This document shows, one piece after another, positions 31,279 to 40,538 of a stretch of 64,000 nt of DNA. The DNA is from an uncultured Pelagibacteraceae bacterium. GTDB taxonomy: Bacteria > Pseudomonadota > Alphaproteobacteria > Pelagibacterales > Pelagibacteraceae. The position numbers and the translations under genes are program-made. Each line of letters opens with the position of its first letter. Within the stretch, counting starts at the first letter, position 1. The notes under the pieces were generated by a model, which had not been told where the DNA came from, did not search any database, and saw only the letters and a list, made by a program, of their open reading frames with translations. The DNA lies in assembly GCA_902595885.1 (NCBI GenBank), contig CACJRQ010000004.1:1-64000 (forward strand). Direction: 5' to 3'.

Positions 31279-31283
31279 AATCT

Positions 31284-32087
31284 TTAAATATTTTTTAGTT
31301 GATCTCCGTAAACATAGCTTTTGATATCTATTGCTAGTCCTGTTTTTATATCACAATCTACTATAACACCACACAAAGTGGCATCTCCAGTAGCGGGAAA
31401 GTGTTTCACTGAACTCTTTTTTAAAAATCTATTCAAGGAATTTTCTTTATTCATTCCAATCACTGAATCATAATCCCCACACATGCCTGCATCGGTTTGA
31501 TATCCAGTGCCATTATTAAGTATTCTGGCATCATTTGTTGGAATATGAGTATGGGTTCCAACCACGAGAGTTGCCTTTCCATCAAATAGATGTCCTATAG
31601 CATTTTTTTCGCTAGTAATTTCACCATGGAAATCAACTACAAGTAAATCAAAATCCTTTTTCATTTCATTTTCTTTTAAAAATTTTTGAGAAGCTTCAAA
31701 AACATCTTCACACTTTTTCATAAAAACGTTGCCCATCAAATTAAGAACTCCAATTTTTATATCATTCTTTGTTTTATAAATCTGAAAACCTTTTCCTGGT
31801 GCAGGTTCAAATAAATTTTTAGGTCTTAATAATCTTTCTTCTTTATCAATAAATTCCATAATTTCTTTTTGATCCCAAACATGATTTCCAGTTGTGATAA
31901 CATCAACTCCACAATTAAAAAAATCCCTACATATTTCTTTAGTTAACCCCACACCTTGAGCTGCTGCATTTTCACCGTTTACTATTACAAAATCGATTTT
32001 GTTTTTATCAATTTCATTTAATAAATTACTTGATAATTTAGAACATCCTGAAATTCCAACAACATCTCCTAAAAATAAAATTCTCAT
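31284..32087 (-). CDS. YmdB-family metallophosphoesterase
   Basis: A 267-residue calcineurin-like phosphoesterase of the YmdB type, known in Bacillus and Deinococcus as a cyclic-nucleotide phosphodiesterase. Metal ligands are seen in ILFLGDVVG (Asp), VNGENAA (Asn/Glu), TTGNHVWDQKE (Asn/His), VDFHGEITSEK and GTHTHIPTND. The physiological substrate is not known here. It overlaps the fau stop by 4 bp (ATGA) and precedes yebC by 5 bp. Confidence 0.9.
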   Translation of the reverse strand: MRILFLGDVVGISGCSKLSSNLLNEIDKNKIDFVIVNGENAAAQGVGLTKEICRDFFNCGVDVITTGNHVWDQKEIMEFIDKEERLLRPKNLFEPAPGKGFQIYKTKNDIKIGVLNLMGNVFMKKCEDVFEASQKFLKENEMKKDFDLLVVDFHGEITSEKNAIGHLFDGKATLVVGTHTHIPTNDARILNNGTGYQTDAGMCGDYDSVIGMNKENSLNRFLKKSSVKHFPATGDATLCGVIVDCDIKTGLAIDIKSYVYGDQLKNI

Positions 32088-32629
32088 TGTATAATTTTTT
32101 TCTCAGTTATTATTAAATCAAGTTTCTTATCATACTTGTTGATAGGTATTTTTTTTATCTCCTGGTATGAAAATCCTAACCCAATTTTAAATATTTGTTT
32201 AATTTTAGATACTTTTTCTAAATAACGATCATAAAATCCTCCCCCATAGCCTAATCTATTCAAATCATCATCATAAGCTACTAAAGGAACAAATATTATA
32301 TCTGGGTAAATTTTCTTTCCTAAAGTAGGCTCAGCAATTCCATACTTATTAATTTTTAAAGGATCTTTATTTGTCCATTCAAAAAAATCCATTTGGTTAT
32401 TTTCTCTAATTATTGGTAAGGAAATATTTGCCTTTTTGTTTCTTAAAAAATAAAGCATATCCAAATCATCAATCTCATGATTACAAGGGTAATACCCTCC
32501 TACATTTTTGAAATTAATTTTATTTTTTTTTAAAAATCGATAAATTTTGTCAGGATTGAGACTAAGTTTTTTATTCAAATTTTTTTTTCTAAGATTTAAA
32601 ATTTTACTTCTCAGCTTAGATTTACTCAC
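32084..32629 (-). CDS. fau: 5-formyltetrahydrofolate cyclo-ligase
   Basis: A 181-residue enzyme of the 5-FTHF cyclo-ligase family, which returns 5-formyl-THF to the active folate pool using ATP. The diagnostic C-terminal block is VPLVAYDDDLNRLGYGGGFYDRYL, which forms the ATP and folate site; the N-terminus is basic and starts SKLRSKILNLRKKNL. In many proteobacteria zapA, 6S RNA and this gene are neighbours. Here zapA is adjacent, but only 4 bp separates the two, so no 6S RNA gene lies between them. Confidence 0.92.
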   Translation of the reverse strand: MSKSKLRSKILNLRKKNLNKKLSLNPDKIYRFLKKNKINFKNVGGYYPCNHEIDDLDMLYFLRNKKANISLPIIRENNQMDFFEWTNKDPLKINKYGIAEPTLGKKIYPDIIFVPLVAYDDDLNRLGYGGGFYDRYLEKVSKIKQIFKIGLGFSYQEIKKIPINKYDKKLDLIITEKKIIQ

Positions 32630-32633
32630 AGAC

Positions 32634-33080
32634 CTACTTTGAAATGTTTTCTAATTTTGCTTTTTTTACAAAATTTGATATTTGATCAGCTGCTTCATCA
32701 ATTAAATTTTCGTATTTTTTTTGATTATCGTCAATTTCTTGTTTTAAATTTTCATGATCAAGATTTAGTTTTTCAATTTCAAATTCTTTTGTGTCCCTAT
32801 AATCGTAAATTAGAGATTTTAGTTCTTTAAATTTTTTTGATAGATCATTTAATTCTTCTTTTTTTTGATCTACTTTTTTCTTAGTTTCGTAATATTCATC
32901 CATTATTTTTACAGCTGTAATTAATAATAATTTATTTTCACCTAGATTTCCCAAATCATTTTTTAAATTATTAAACTTTTTGTTAATCTGAATTAACAAT
33001 TCTTCTAAGTGCTCCTCTTGTCCATCTTCACAAGCGAGCAAAAACTCTTTATTATTAAATTTTATACTTACATTTGCCAT
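32634..33080 (-). CDS. zapA: Cell division protein ZapA
   Basis: FtsZ-ring bundling protein. The N-terminal ZapA domain is seen in MANVSIKFNNKEFLLACEDGQEE and in NLGENKLLLITAVKIMDEYYE, which matches the conserved helix. The protein is 148 residues, longer than the usual 100-110, owing to an extended C-terminal coiled coil rich in Lys, Glu and Asp. It overlaps the upstream coiled-coil gene by 13 bp. Confidence 0.88.
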   Translation of the reverse strand: MANVSIKFNNKEFLLACEDGQEEHLEELLIQINKKFNNLKNDLGNLGENKLLLITAVKIMDEYYETKKKVDQKKEELNDLSKKFKELKSLIYDYRDTKEFEIEKLNLDHENLKQEIDDNQKKYENLIDEAADQISNFVKKAKLENISK

Positions 33081-33391
33081 TTATCTATTTCATCCAACAG
33101 TGTGTCAGTTTCTTGATTAAGTTCGTCAATTTTTTCAGAAAATTCAATTTGTTTTCTTTCTTCCAACTTTTCTTTATTTTTTAAATCCTCAAGTTTTTTT
33201 GATAGATTTTCATGTTCCTCGAGTAACGTTTTATATTTTTCTTCAATCTGTGTTTTTTCAATTTCTAATTGATTTTGTTTTGTGCTTAAATTTTCGATAT
33301 TTTTTTGTAATTCAGGATTTGTTAGATCTAAATTTTTTAATTCTTCTAATGCAATATTTAATTTTTTTTCTTTTTCGTTTATAGAATTCAT
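33068..33391 (-). CDS. Small coiled-coil protein upstream of zapA
   Basis: A 107-residue protein predicted to be almost entirely coiled coil, with heptad-like Leu/Ile spacing and a strongly charged Lys/Glu composition. It has no signal peptide, membrane segment or catalytic motif. It overlaps zapA by 13 bp, so it is probably made together with ZapA. Small coiled-coil proteins (DUF4164-like) occur before zapA and next to tkt-gap in other alphaproteobacteria, and by position this may be the SAR11 counterpart. A role in the divisome, similar to ZapB, is a guess from context only. Confidence 0.7.
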   Translation of the reverse strand: MNSINEKEKKLNIALEELKNLDLTNPELQKNIENLSTKQNQLEIEKTQIEEKYKTLLEEHENLSKKLEDLKNKEKLEERKQIEFSEKIDELNQETDTLLDEIDKWQM

Positions 33392-33444
33392 ATATATATG
33401 TTTATATTATTAAATAGATTCTTCTTAGTCTAGTCAGGATAATT

Positions 33445-35403
33445 TTGAGCAAACTACACAATGATTTAGCTAATTGCATCAGATTTTTATCGATTGATGC
33501 TGTTCAAAGAGCAAATTCAGGTCACCCAGGAATGCCAATGGGTATGGCAGATGTTGCAACAGTGTTATTCAAAAATTTTTTAAGATTTAATCCAAAGAAT
33601 CCAGATTGGTTAAATAGAGATAGATTTGTTTTGTCTGCTGGTCATGGTTCTATGCTTTTATATTCTTTGCTTTACCTAACTGGATATAAAAGCATATCAA
33701 TTAATAATATTAAAAAATTTAGGCAGCTTAATTCTATTTGTGCTGGACATCCTGAATATCATCCGAAAACAGGTATTGAAACTACAACAGGTCCTCTTGG
33801 ACAAGGTATATCTAATGCAGTTGGTTTTGCAATAGCTGAAGAAATTTTAAAAAATAAATTTGGTAAAGATTTAATTAATCACAAAACTTATGTTTTAGCT
33901 GGAGATGGATGCTTAATGGAAGGAATAAGTCATGAAGCGATGAGTTTAGCGGGACATTTAAAACTTAAAAATTTAGTTATGCTATTTGATAACAATTCAA
34001 TTTCAATTGATGGTCCAACAAATCTTGCGGTTTCAGATAATTTTAAAAAAAGATTTGAAGGATATGGTTGGGATTATATTTCTATCAACGGTCATAATGA
34101 AAAAGAAATTTTTAAAGCACTAAAAAAAGTTCAAAAAGCTAAAAAACCTACTGTGATTTCATGTAAAACAAAGATTGGATATGGTTCACCGAATAAATCA
34201 GGAAAAGCATCGTCCCATGGAAGTCCATTGGGAGTAGATGAAATCAAGCTTGTAAGAAAAGCCTTAAATTGGAAAACCAAACCTTTTGATATCCCAAATA
34301 AAATTTTAAATGAATGGAGAAAAATTGGCCAAAGAGGTAAGATTTTAGAAAAAAAATGGAACAAAATATTAATAAGAAAAAAAATAAAATTTAATCAAAC
34401 TTTAAAAAATAACTTTACCACAGCGCTTAAGAAAGAAAAAGAGAATGCAATAAAAGAGCCAAAAAGTTTAGCTACTAGAAAATGTTCAGAAATGACATTG
34501 AATGCATTAACGAAACAAAAAAATAATTTAATTGGTGGCTCTGCTGATTTAGCAGGATCAAATAATACAAAAACTAAAAACCATAAAATAATTAAACCTG
34601 GAGATTTTACTGGTGACTACATTCACTACGGAGTGAGAGAACACGCAATGAGTGGAGTTATGAATGGTATCGCACTTCACAGTAATCTAATTCCTTATGG
34701 AGGTACTTTTTTAATATTTTCTGATTATTGTAAACCTTCTATTAGATTGTCGGCATTAATGAAAAAAAGAGTTATTTATGTAATGACTCATGACTCTATT
34801 GGGCTCGGAGAAGATGGCCCTACCCATCAACCTATAGAACAGCTTTCAGGCTTACGTGCTATACCTAACTTAAATGTATTCAGACCTGCAGACAGAATTG
34901 AAACTATCGAGTGTTGGGAACATGCATTAAAAAGCTCAAAAACACCTAGCGTGCTATCTTTAACAAGACAAAATTTAAATCCAGTAAGAAAAACATACCC
35001 AAATAAAAACTTATGCTCATTAGGAGCTTACGAGGTTTTAAGAACAAGTAAAAAAATTCATCTAACAATATTAGCAAGTGGATCTGAAGTTAATCTAGCG
35101 TTAGAGGTTAGCCATAAATTAGCCAAAGATAAAATATATTCCAAAGTGATATCAATGCCTTGTATGGAACTTTTTGAATTACAGTCAAAATCTTATAAAA
35201 GTAAAATTTTAGAAGAAACAAAATTTAAAATATCGATTGAAGCTGGATCAAGCGATTATTGGAAAAAATATGTGGGTGATAACGGTATTGCTTTTGGAAT
35301 TGATGAATTCGGAAAAAGTGCACCCTATAAAGATATTTATAAATATTTTGGACTAGAGAGTACAAACATTAAAAATATCACTAAAAAATTATTAAATAAA
35401 TAA
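33445..35403 (+). CDS. tkt: Transketolase
   Basis: TPP enzyme of the non-oxidative pentose phosphate pathway, 652 residues. Motifs include LSIDAVQRANSGHPGMPMGMAD, LSAGHGSMLLYSLLYLTGY, the TPP/metal motif GDGCLMEGISHEAMSLAGH with LFDNNSISIDG, DYIHYGVREHAMSGVMNGIA and MTHDSIGLGEDGPTHQPIEQL. The start is TTG at 33445 with AGGAT about seven bases upstream; no ATG lies nearby in frame. It begins the plus-strand series tkt-gap-pgk-fba, and in SAR11 probably feeds carbon between pentoses and the gluconeogenic trioses. Confidence 0.96.
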   Translation: MSKLHNDLANCIRFLSIDAVQRANSGHPGMPMGMADVATVLFKNFLRFNPKNPDWLNRDRFVLSAGHGSMLLYSLLYLTGYKSISINNIKKFRQLNSICAGHPEYHPKTGIETTTGPLGQGISNAVGFAIAEEILKNKFGKDLINHKTYVLAGDGCLMEGISHEAMSLAGHLKLKNLVMLFDNNSISIDGPTNLAVSDNFKKRFEGYGWDYISINGHNEKEIFKALKKVQKAKKPTVISCKTKIGYGSPNKSGKASSHGSPLGVDEIKLVRKALNWKTKPFDIPNKILNEWRKIGQRGKILEKKWNKILIRKKIKFNQTLKNNFTTALKKEKENAIKEPKSLATRKCSEMTLNALTKQKNNLIGGSADLAGSNNTKTKNHKIIKPGDFTGDYIHYGVREHAMSGVMNGIALHSNLIPYGGTFLIFSDYCKPSIRLSALMKKRVIYVMTHDSIGLGEDGPTHQPIEQLSGLRAIPNLNVFRPADRIETIECWEHALKSSKTPSVLSLTRQNLNPVRKTYPNKNLCSLGAYEVLRTSKKIHLTILASGSEVNLALEVSHKLAKDKIYSKVISMPCMELFELQSKSYKSKILEETKFKISIEAGSSDYWKKYVGDNGIAFGIDEFGKSAPYKDIYKYFGLESTNIKNITKKLLNK

Positions 35404-35404
35404 A

Positions 35405-36412
35405 ATGACAATTAAAATTGGAATTAATGGAATGGGACGGATTGGTCGTATGGTTGTTAGATCAATTATCGAAAGTAAAAATAAATATTTAAAAATTAAT
35501 CATATAAACAATAGGTCAAATTCAGAAACTACATCTAAATTAATCAAATATGATTCAATACATGGAAAATTAAATGCTGATTTAGATCATGATCCAAATC
35601 ATTTAATAATTAATAAAAATAAAATTACATTTTCTCAAGAAACAAAAATTGAAGACATAAATTGGAAAAAACATGATGTTGATTATGTTTTTGAGTGTAC
35701 TGGAAAATTTAATTCGAAAGAAAAACTTCTTGCTCATATAGAAAATGGTGCAAAAAAGGTGATCGTTTCTGCTCCATGTAAAAATGCTGATAAAACAATA
35801 GTATTTGGTGTTAATGAAAATATAATTACTAAAGAGGATAAAATAATATCCGCTGCTTCGTGCACAACCAATTGTCTAGCACCAGTAACAAGTGTTCTTG
35901 ATAAAAAATTTGAAATTGAAAAAGGTTTTATGACTACAATTCATGCTTTTACTAGCGATCAAAGAATTTTAGATAATTCTCACAAAGATCCAAGAAGGGC
36001 AAGATCTGCGAGTCAATCAATAGTTCCTACCTCAACAGGAGCTTCGAAAGCAATAGGAGAAATAATACCAAACCTCAAAGGAAAACTAGAAGGTATCGCG
36101 ATGAGAGTTCCTACTCCTAATGTTTCTCTTGTCGAATTAGTTTTTTGTACAAAAAAAGATATTAGTATAAAAAAAATTAATAATGCCTTTGAACAAGCGT
36201 CAAAAAATAAATTAAAAAAAATCTTAGAAGTTACTCATGAAAAATTAGTATCTATAGATTTTAATCATCATCCTGCTTCTGCAATAGTAGATGCTTCTTT
36301 AACAAATGTAGTTGGAAGCAATATGGGTAAAATATCAGCCTGGTATGATAATGAATGGGGTTTTTCTAATAGGATGTGTGATATTGCCGAAACTTTGCAT
36401 AAAATCTCTTAA
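35405..36412 (+). CDS. gap: Glyceraldehyde-3-phosphate dehydrogenase (type I)
   Basis: NAD(P)-dependent enzyme of 335 residues. It has the Rossmann start IGINGMGRIGRMVVRS and the catalytic SAASCTTNCLAP with the active Cys at residue 153. STGASKAIGEIIPNLKGKLEGIAMRVPTPNVS and WYDNEWGFSNRM follow. It lies 1 bp after tkt, and its stop overlaps the pgk start by one base (TAATG), indicating one transcript. Cofactor preference cannot be judged with confidence. Confidence 0.96.
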   Translation: MTIKIGINGMGRIGRMVVRSIIESKNKYLKINHINNRSNSETTSKLIKYDSIHGKLNADLDHDPNHLIINKNKITFSQETKIEDINWKKHDVDYVFECTGKFNSKEKLLAHIENGAKKVIVSAPCKNADKTIVFGVNENIITKEDKIISAASCTTNCLAPVTSVLDKKFEIEKGFMTTIHAFTSDQRILDNSHKDPRRARSASQSIVPTSTGASKAIGEIIPNLKGKLEGIAMRVPTPNVSLVELVFCTKKDISIKKINNAFEQASKNKLKKILEVTHEKLVSIDFNHHPASAIVDASLTNVVGSNMGKISAWYDNEWGFSNRMCDIAETLHKIS

Positions 36413-37599
36413 TGAGAAGTATTATAAATGAAAAAAATCTAAACAATAAAAAAATATTATTAAGACTAGATTTAAATGTTCCTTTAGATAAAGGAAAAAT
36501 AACAGACACAACAAGAATCAATAAAATTCTTCCTACTTTAAATTTTTTAATAAAAGAAAAAGCTAAAATTATAATTTTATCCCACGTAGGAAGACCAAAA
36601 GGTAAAATTGTTAAAGAATTTTCTCTAGAACCAGTTCGAGAAGAGTTACAAAAAAAATTAAATATGAGTGTAAAACTTCTTACTGAAAATATAAAAGAAA
36701 TCAAAAATAAAAACTTCTTCGACAAATATAATGAAGAAATTTTGATTTTAGATAATATTAGATTTTATTCTGAAGAGGAAGATAATGATACTAATTTTGC
36801 AAAACACTTATCATGTCTTGGGGATATATATGTAAATGATGCTTTTTCTTGTTCACATCGAGCGCACGCTTCTATTCATCAGATTCCAAAATTCTTACCC
36901 TCTTTCTCTGGACTTCAGCTAGACCTGGAAGTCGATGCTCTTACAAAAATCACATCTAAAATTATTAGGCCTATAACTTGTATAATTGGTGGGTCCAAAA
37001 TTTCTACTAAAATTAATGTTTTTAAAAATCTAATTACTAAATTTGATAACATTATAGTTGTAGGTGGTATGGCCAACAATTTTATTGAATTTTTCGGAAA
37101 TAATGTTGGAAAATCTATTAAAGAAAAAGATTGTAATCTTATATTAGAAGAAATTATATCTCTTGCTAAAAAAGAAGAATGTAAAATAATTTTTCCAGAA
37201 GATGTAATTGTATCTAATAATTTGAATGGATCTCCTCAAAAAAAAGATTTGAATGAAATTTCGCCAGATGAGATGATATTAGATATAGGTCCAAAAACTA
37301 TAGATAAAATATCAAAAATTATTGATAAAAGTAAAACTATACTTTGGAATGGACCTGCAGGATATTTTGAAAATCCAAATTTTGCTAATGGAAGTGTTCA
37401 AATAGCTAAAAAAATAATTGAAAATAATAAAATAAATAAAATTTTTTCAGTTGCCGGTGGTGGAGACACAGTTTCTTTACTAAATAATTTAAATGCTGTT
37501 AATGAATTTAATTTTGTTTCAACTGCAGGTGGAGCTTTTTTAGAATATCTTGAAGGTAAAAAGCTTCCTGGTATAACCGCATTAAATCGAAATGTCTGA
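36412..37599 (+). CDS. pgk: Phosphoglycerate kinase
   Basis: A 395-residue kinase that interconverts 1,3-bisphosphoglycerate and 3-phosphoglycerate. Family motifs are KILLRLDLNVPLDKGKITD, ILSHVGRPKG, NDAFSCSHRAHAS, GGSKISTKI and the C-terminal nucleotide site FSVAGGGDTVSLLN with FVSTAGGAFLEYLEG. It overlaps fba by 8 bp. Confidence 0.96.
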   Translation: MRSIINEKNLNNKKILLRLDLNVPLDKGKITDTTRINKILPTLNFLIKEKAKIIILSHVGRPKGKIVKEFSLEPVREELQKKLNMSVKLLTENIKEIKNKNFFDKYNEEILILDNIRFYSEEEDNDTNFAKHLSCLGDIYVNDAFSCSHRAHASIHQIPKFLPSFSGLQLDLEVDALTKITSKIIRPITCIIGGSKISTKINVFKNLITKFDNIIVVGGMANNFIEFFGNNVGKSIKEKDCNLILEEIISLAKKEECKIIFPEDVIVSNNLNGSPQKKDLNEISPDEMILDIGPKTIDKISKIIDKSKTILWNGPAGYFENPNFANGSVQIAKKIIENNKINKIFSVAGGGDTVSLLNNLNAVNEFNFVSTAGGAFLEYLEGKKLPGITALNRNV

Positions 37600-38599
37600 A
37601 TTAAATAAAATAGCGCTTAGAATAATTTCTGATGGTAAGGGAATACTTGCAGCTGATGAAAGTAATGCAACCATGACAAAAAGACTTGAAGCTGTAAATG
37701 TCAAATCAAACCCAGAAAACAGACTCTTATTCAGAGAAATACTTTTCTCATCAGAGGGAATGAAAGATTTTATTGGTGGTGTGATACTTTACGATGAAAC
37801 TATAAATCAAATTTCAAGCAAAGGAAAATCAATACCTGATTTAATATCTGCATCTGGCGCAGTGCCCGGAATTAAAGTTGATACTGGCGCAAAAGATTTA
37901 GCAAATTCAAGCCAAGAAAAAATTACGGAGGGTTTGGACGGACTTAGAGATAGATTAAAAAAATATTATGATCTTGGAGCAAGATTTACAAAATGGAGAG
38001 GTGTCTATTCTATTGGTGAAAAATATCCAAGTAAACTAGCAATTAGTAGTAATGCTCATGCACTTGCTAGGTACTCTGCGCTAGTTCAAGAAAGTGGAAT
38101 GGTTCCAATAGTAGAGCCTGAGGTACTGATGGATGGAAACCATTCTGCTGAAGTTTGTTTAAATAAAACATCAGAGGTTATTAAAAAATGTTTTGAGGAA
38201 CTAATTTTACACAAAGTAGATCTCTCTGGTATTATATTAAAACCAAATATGATTTTGTCTGGTAGTCTATCAAAAGATAAAATTTCTAATGAAGAGGTTT
38301 CCACCAAAACGTTAGAATGCTTAAAAAATTCTGTACCAAGTGAAGTTCCTGGAATAGCTTTTTTATCTGGAGGGCAATCTGAAATAGAGTCTACAAAAAA
38401 TTTAAATTTAATAAATAATAACAATAATACAAATTTTATAATGACCTATTCATATGGAAGAGCTCTTCAACAAAGTGCTTTAAAAGTTTGGTCTAAAAAT
38501 ATTAAAGATATAGTGTCAACTCAAAATACTTTTAATCATAGAGCTAAAATGTGTACCTTAGCTGCTCAAGGAAAATGGTCAATCGAACTTGAGAATTAA
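37592..38599 (+). CDS. Fructose-bisphosphate aldolase, class I
   Basis: A Schiff-base (class I) aldolase of 335 residues, the animal/plant-like type that also occurs in SAR11 and some other alphaproteobacteria. The N-terminus GKGILAADESNATMTKRL and the VILYDETI strand are typical. The KWRGVY motif binds phosphate, and the catalytic lysine is Lys217 in GIILKPNMILSG. GIAFLSGGQSE and FSYGRALQQSALKVW-like segments complete the barrel. With no metal needed, it fits an iron- and zinc-poor habitat. It overlaps pgk and thiE. Confidence 0.95.
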   Translation: MSELNKIALRIISDGKGILAADESNATMTKRLEAVNVKSNPENRLLFREILFSSEGMKDFIGGVILYDETINQISSKGKSIPDLISASGAVPGIKVDTGAKDLANSSQEKITEGLDGLRDRLKKYYDLGARFTKWRGVYSIGEKYPSKLAISSNAHALARYSALVQESGMVPIVEPEVLMDGNHSAEVCLNKTSEVIKKCFEELILHKVDLSGIILKPNMILSGSLSKDKISNEEVSTKTLECLKNSVPSEVPGIAFLSGGQSEIESTKNLNLINNNNNTNFIMTYSYGRALQQSALKVWSKNIKDIVSTQNTFNHRAKMCTLAAQGKWSIELEN

Positions 38600-39203
38600 T
38601 AAAAAAAAATTTATTTATCTTATTTCTCCAAATAAAATACCTAATACTTTCTATAACAATCTAAAATTGATTTTAAAAACTGGAAAAGTAAGTTTTTTTC
38701 AGCTTAGACTTAAAAATTATTCTAAGAATAAAAAAATTAAAATTGGAGAAAAAATTAAAAATATTTGTAAAAAAAATAAAGTAAAATTTATAATTAATGA
38801 TGATCCCTTTCTAGCTCTAAAATTAGATGCTGATGGTTGTCATTTAGGTCAAAAAGACATGGATATCAATTTAGCAAAGAAATTACTTAATAAAAAAATT
38901 ATAGGAATTACTTGTCATAATTCTATGAATTTAGCAAAAAAAGCCATTAAAGCTAAAGCTGATTACATAGCCTTTGGAGCTTTTAATCTATCTAAAACTA
39001 AAAAAACTAAGTATGTAGCCCCTTTAAAGATTTTAAATAAAGTTAAAAAATTTACAGAAATTCCAATAGTAGCTATAGGAGGAATTAATTCTGATAATTA
39101 TAAAAATCTATTATTGAACAAAGCCAATTTTTTAGCTATCTCAGGCTACATTTGGAAAAATAAAAAATACAAACCATTAAAAGCAATAGAAAGATTAAAA
39201 TGA
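38589..39203 (+). CDS. thiE: Thiamine-phosphate synthase
   Basis: Joins HMP-PP and the thiazole phosphate into thiamine phosphate. The 204-residue TIM barrel has FFQLRLKNYSKN (substrate Gln/Arg), FIINDDPFLALKLDADGCHLGQKDMD (Mg and pyrophosphate site), GITCHNSMNLAKKA, DYIAFGAFNLSKTKK and IPIVAIGGINSDNY. The start is TTG at 38589 (11 bp overlap with fba); the frame has no ATG near the N-terminus. Together with thiD at 18837 this supplies TPP for transketolase and DXP synthase in the same window. Confidence 0.9.
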   Translation: MRINKKKFIYLISPNKIPNTFYNNLKLILKTGKVSFFQLRLKNYSKNKKIKIGEKIKNICKKNKVKFIINDDPFLALKLDADGCHLGQKDMDINLAKKLLNKKIIGITCHNSMNLAKKAIKAKADYIAFGAFNLSKTKKTKYVAPLKILNKVKKFTEIPIVAIGGINSDNYKNLLLNKANFLAISGYIWKNKKYKPLKAIERLK

Positions 39204-39760
39204 AAATAAATGCTGGAGAAATTAGAGTTGGAATGCTTTTAGAATATAAAAATGATTTGTGGCAGGTATTAAAAACTCAACATGTAAAACCAGGAAAAGG
39301 TGGTGCATTCGCACAAGTTGAGATGAAAAGTGTAAATAAAAATACGAAATTAAATGAGAGATTTAGATCTAATGAAACAGTTGAAAAAGCTTCTTTAGAG
39401 GAAACAACTTTTAATTATCTCTATAGTGATGAAATCAATTATTTCTTTATGGATCCAAAATCTTTTGAACAGATAGAAATTAAAAAAGAAATGATTGGTG
39501 AAAAAGGGAAGTTTTTAATAGAAAATCTTGAAGTCTCTGTAAGTTTTTATAATGAAAACCCTATTTCAATTGAACTACCTAACCAAGTAAAATGTAAAAT
39601 TGATAAAACAGATGTGGCTCTAAAAGGTCAGACTGTATCTTCATCTTACAAACCTGCTACTCTTAATAATGGTTTAAACATACAAGTCCCTCCATTTATA
39701 GAAGTGGGTGATGAAGTCATAGTTGATACTAGAAATTTAGAATACGTTAAAAAAATTTAA
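39200..39760 (+). CDS. efp: Translation elongation factor P
   Basis: Ribosome rescue factor for polyproline stalls, 186 residues. The KOW-like N-domain has the tip loop HVKPGKGGAFAQVEMK, in which Lys33 corresponds to the residue that is beta-lysylated in E. coli. The C-terminal OB domains end GDEVIVDTRNLEYVKKI. The start ATG overlaps the thiE stop by 4 bp (ATGA). The modifying enzymes EpmA/EpmB were not seen in this window. Confidence 0.97.
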   Translation: MKINAGEIRVGMLLEYKNDLWQVLKTQHVKPGKGGAFAQVEMKSVNKNTKLNERFRSNETVEKASLEETTFNYLYSDEINYFFMDPKSFEQIEIKKEMIGEKGKFLIENLEVSVSFYNENPISIELPNQVKCKIDKTDVALKGQTVSSSYKPATLNNGLNIQVPPFIEVGDEVIVDTRNLEYVKKI

Positions 39761-39762
39761 AA

Positions 39763-40503
39763 ATGATCTCTATATCCTCAAATCTTAATATAATGATCAA
39801 AGCAGCTGAGAAAGCTTCTAAGTCAATGATAAGAGATTTTGGGGAGGTTGAAAAATTGCAGGTATCTAAAAAAGGTCCTTACGATTTTGTCACAAAAACT
39901 GATAAGTATGTAGAAAAAATTTTGATTGAAGAACTTTCTAAAGCAAAAAAAAATTACTCTTTTATTTCAGAAGAAACTGGCGAGATAAACAATAAAGATA
40001 AAGAAAATATTTGGGTTATAGATCCTATCGATGGAACAACTAATTTTCTTCATGGAATACCACATTTTGCAATTTGTATTGCTCTTCAATCTAAAGGAGT
40101 AATAGTCAGTGGTTTAATTTTTGATCCTGTAAAAGATGAAATGTATTTTTCAGAAAGAAATAAAGGTGCCTTTATGAACAATCAAAGATTAAGAGTATCT
40201 AAAAAGAACTCAATAGAAAACTGCTTATTTTCTAGTAATCAAGAAGGAGTTAAGTTTAGTGATTTAAATACAAGATGCACTGGATGTGCTGCATTAGATT
40301 TGGCTTATGTAGCTTCTGGAAGATTAGATGGTTTTTTTCACAATAAAATTAATCTTTGGGATGTTGCTGCTGGATCTTTGATGATTGAAGAAGCTGGTGG
40401 CATCGTAAATGACTTATCAAAATTTGAGATAAATAACATTAATATCAGGGCCGCAAGTGGAGCTATTAATGAAAAAATGCTTAAAAAATTAGAGAACTTT
40501 TAA
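39763..40503 (+). CDS. suhB: Inositol-1-monophosphatase family protein
   Basis: A Mg-dependent sugar-phosphate phosphatase of 246 residues, 2 bp after efp. Both family signatures are present: the metal site [21 protein letters not shown] with the preceding EETGEIN glutamate, and the C-terminal [19 protein letters not shown]. In proteobacteria SuhB also acts in rRNA antitermination and processing. Whether the enzyme activity or that role matters here is unknown. The position next to ribosomal and elongation factor genes fits either. Confidence 0.92.
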   Translation: MISISSNLNIMIKAAEKASKSMIRDFGEVEKLQVSKKGPYDFVTKTDKYVEKILIEELSKAKKNYSFISEETGEINNKDKENIWVIDPIDGTTNFLHGIPHFAICIALQSKGVIVSGLIFDPVKDEMYFSERNKGAFMNNQRLRVSKKNSIENCLFSSNQEGVKFSDLNTRCTGCAALDLAYVASGRLDGFFHNKINLWDVAAGSLMIEEAGGIVNDLSKFEINNINIRAASGAINEKMLKKLENF

Positions 40504-40538
40504 TTGTGTTCTCAAATTCTTTTGCTATAAGTCTCGTT

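Noticed and set aside
40506-40538. GTG start for L31 at 40506
   Set aside because: The added hydrophobic residues are not part of L31, and ATG at 40539 aligns with the family start.
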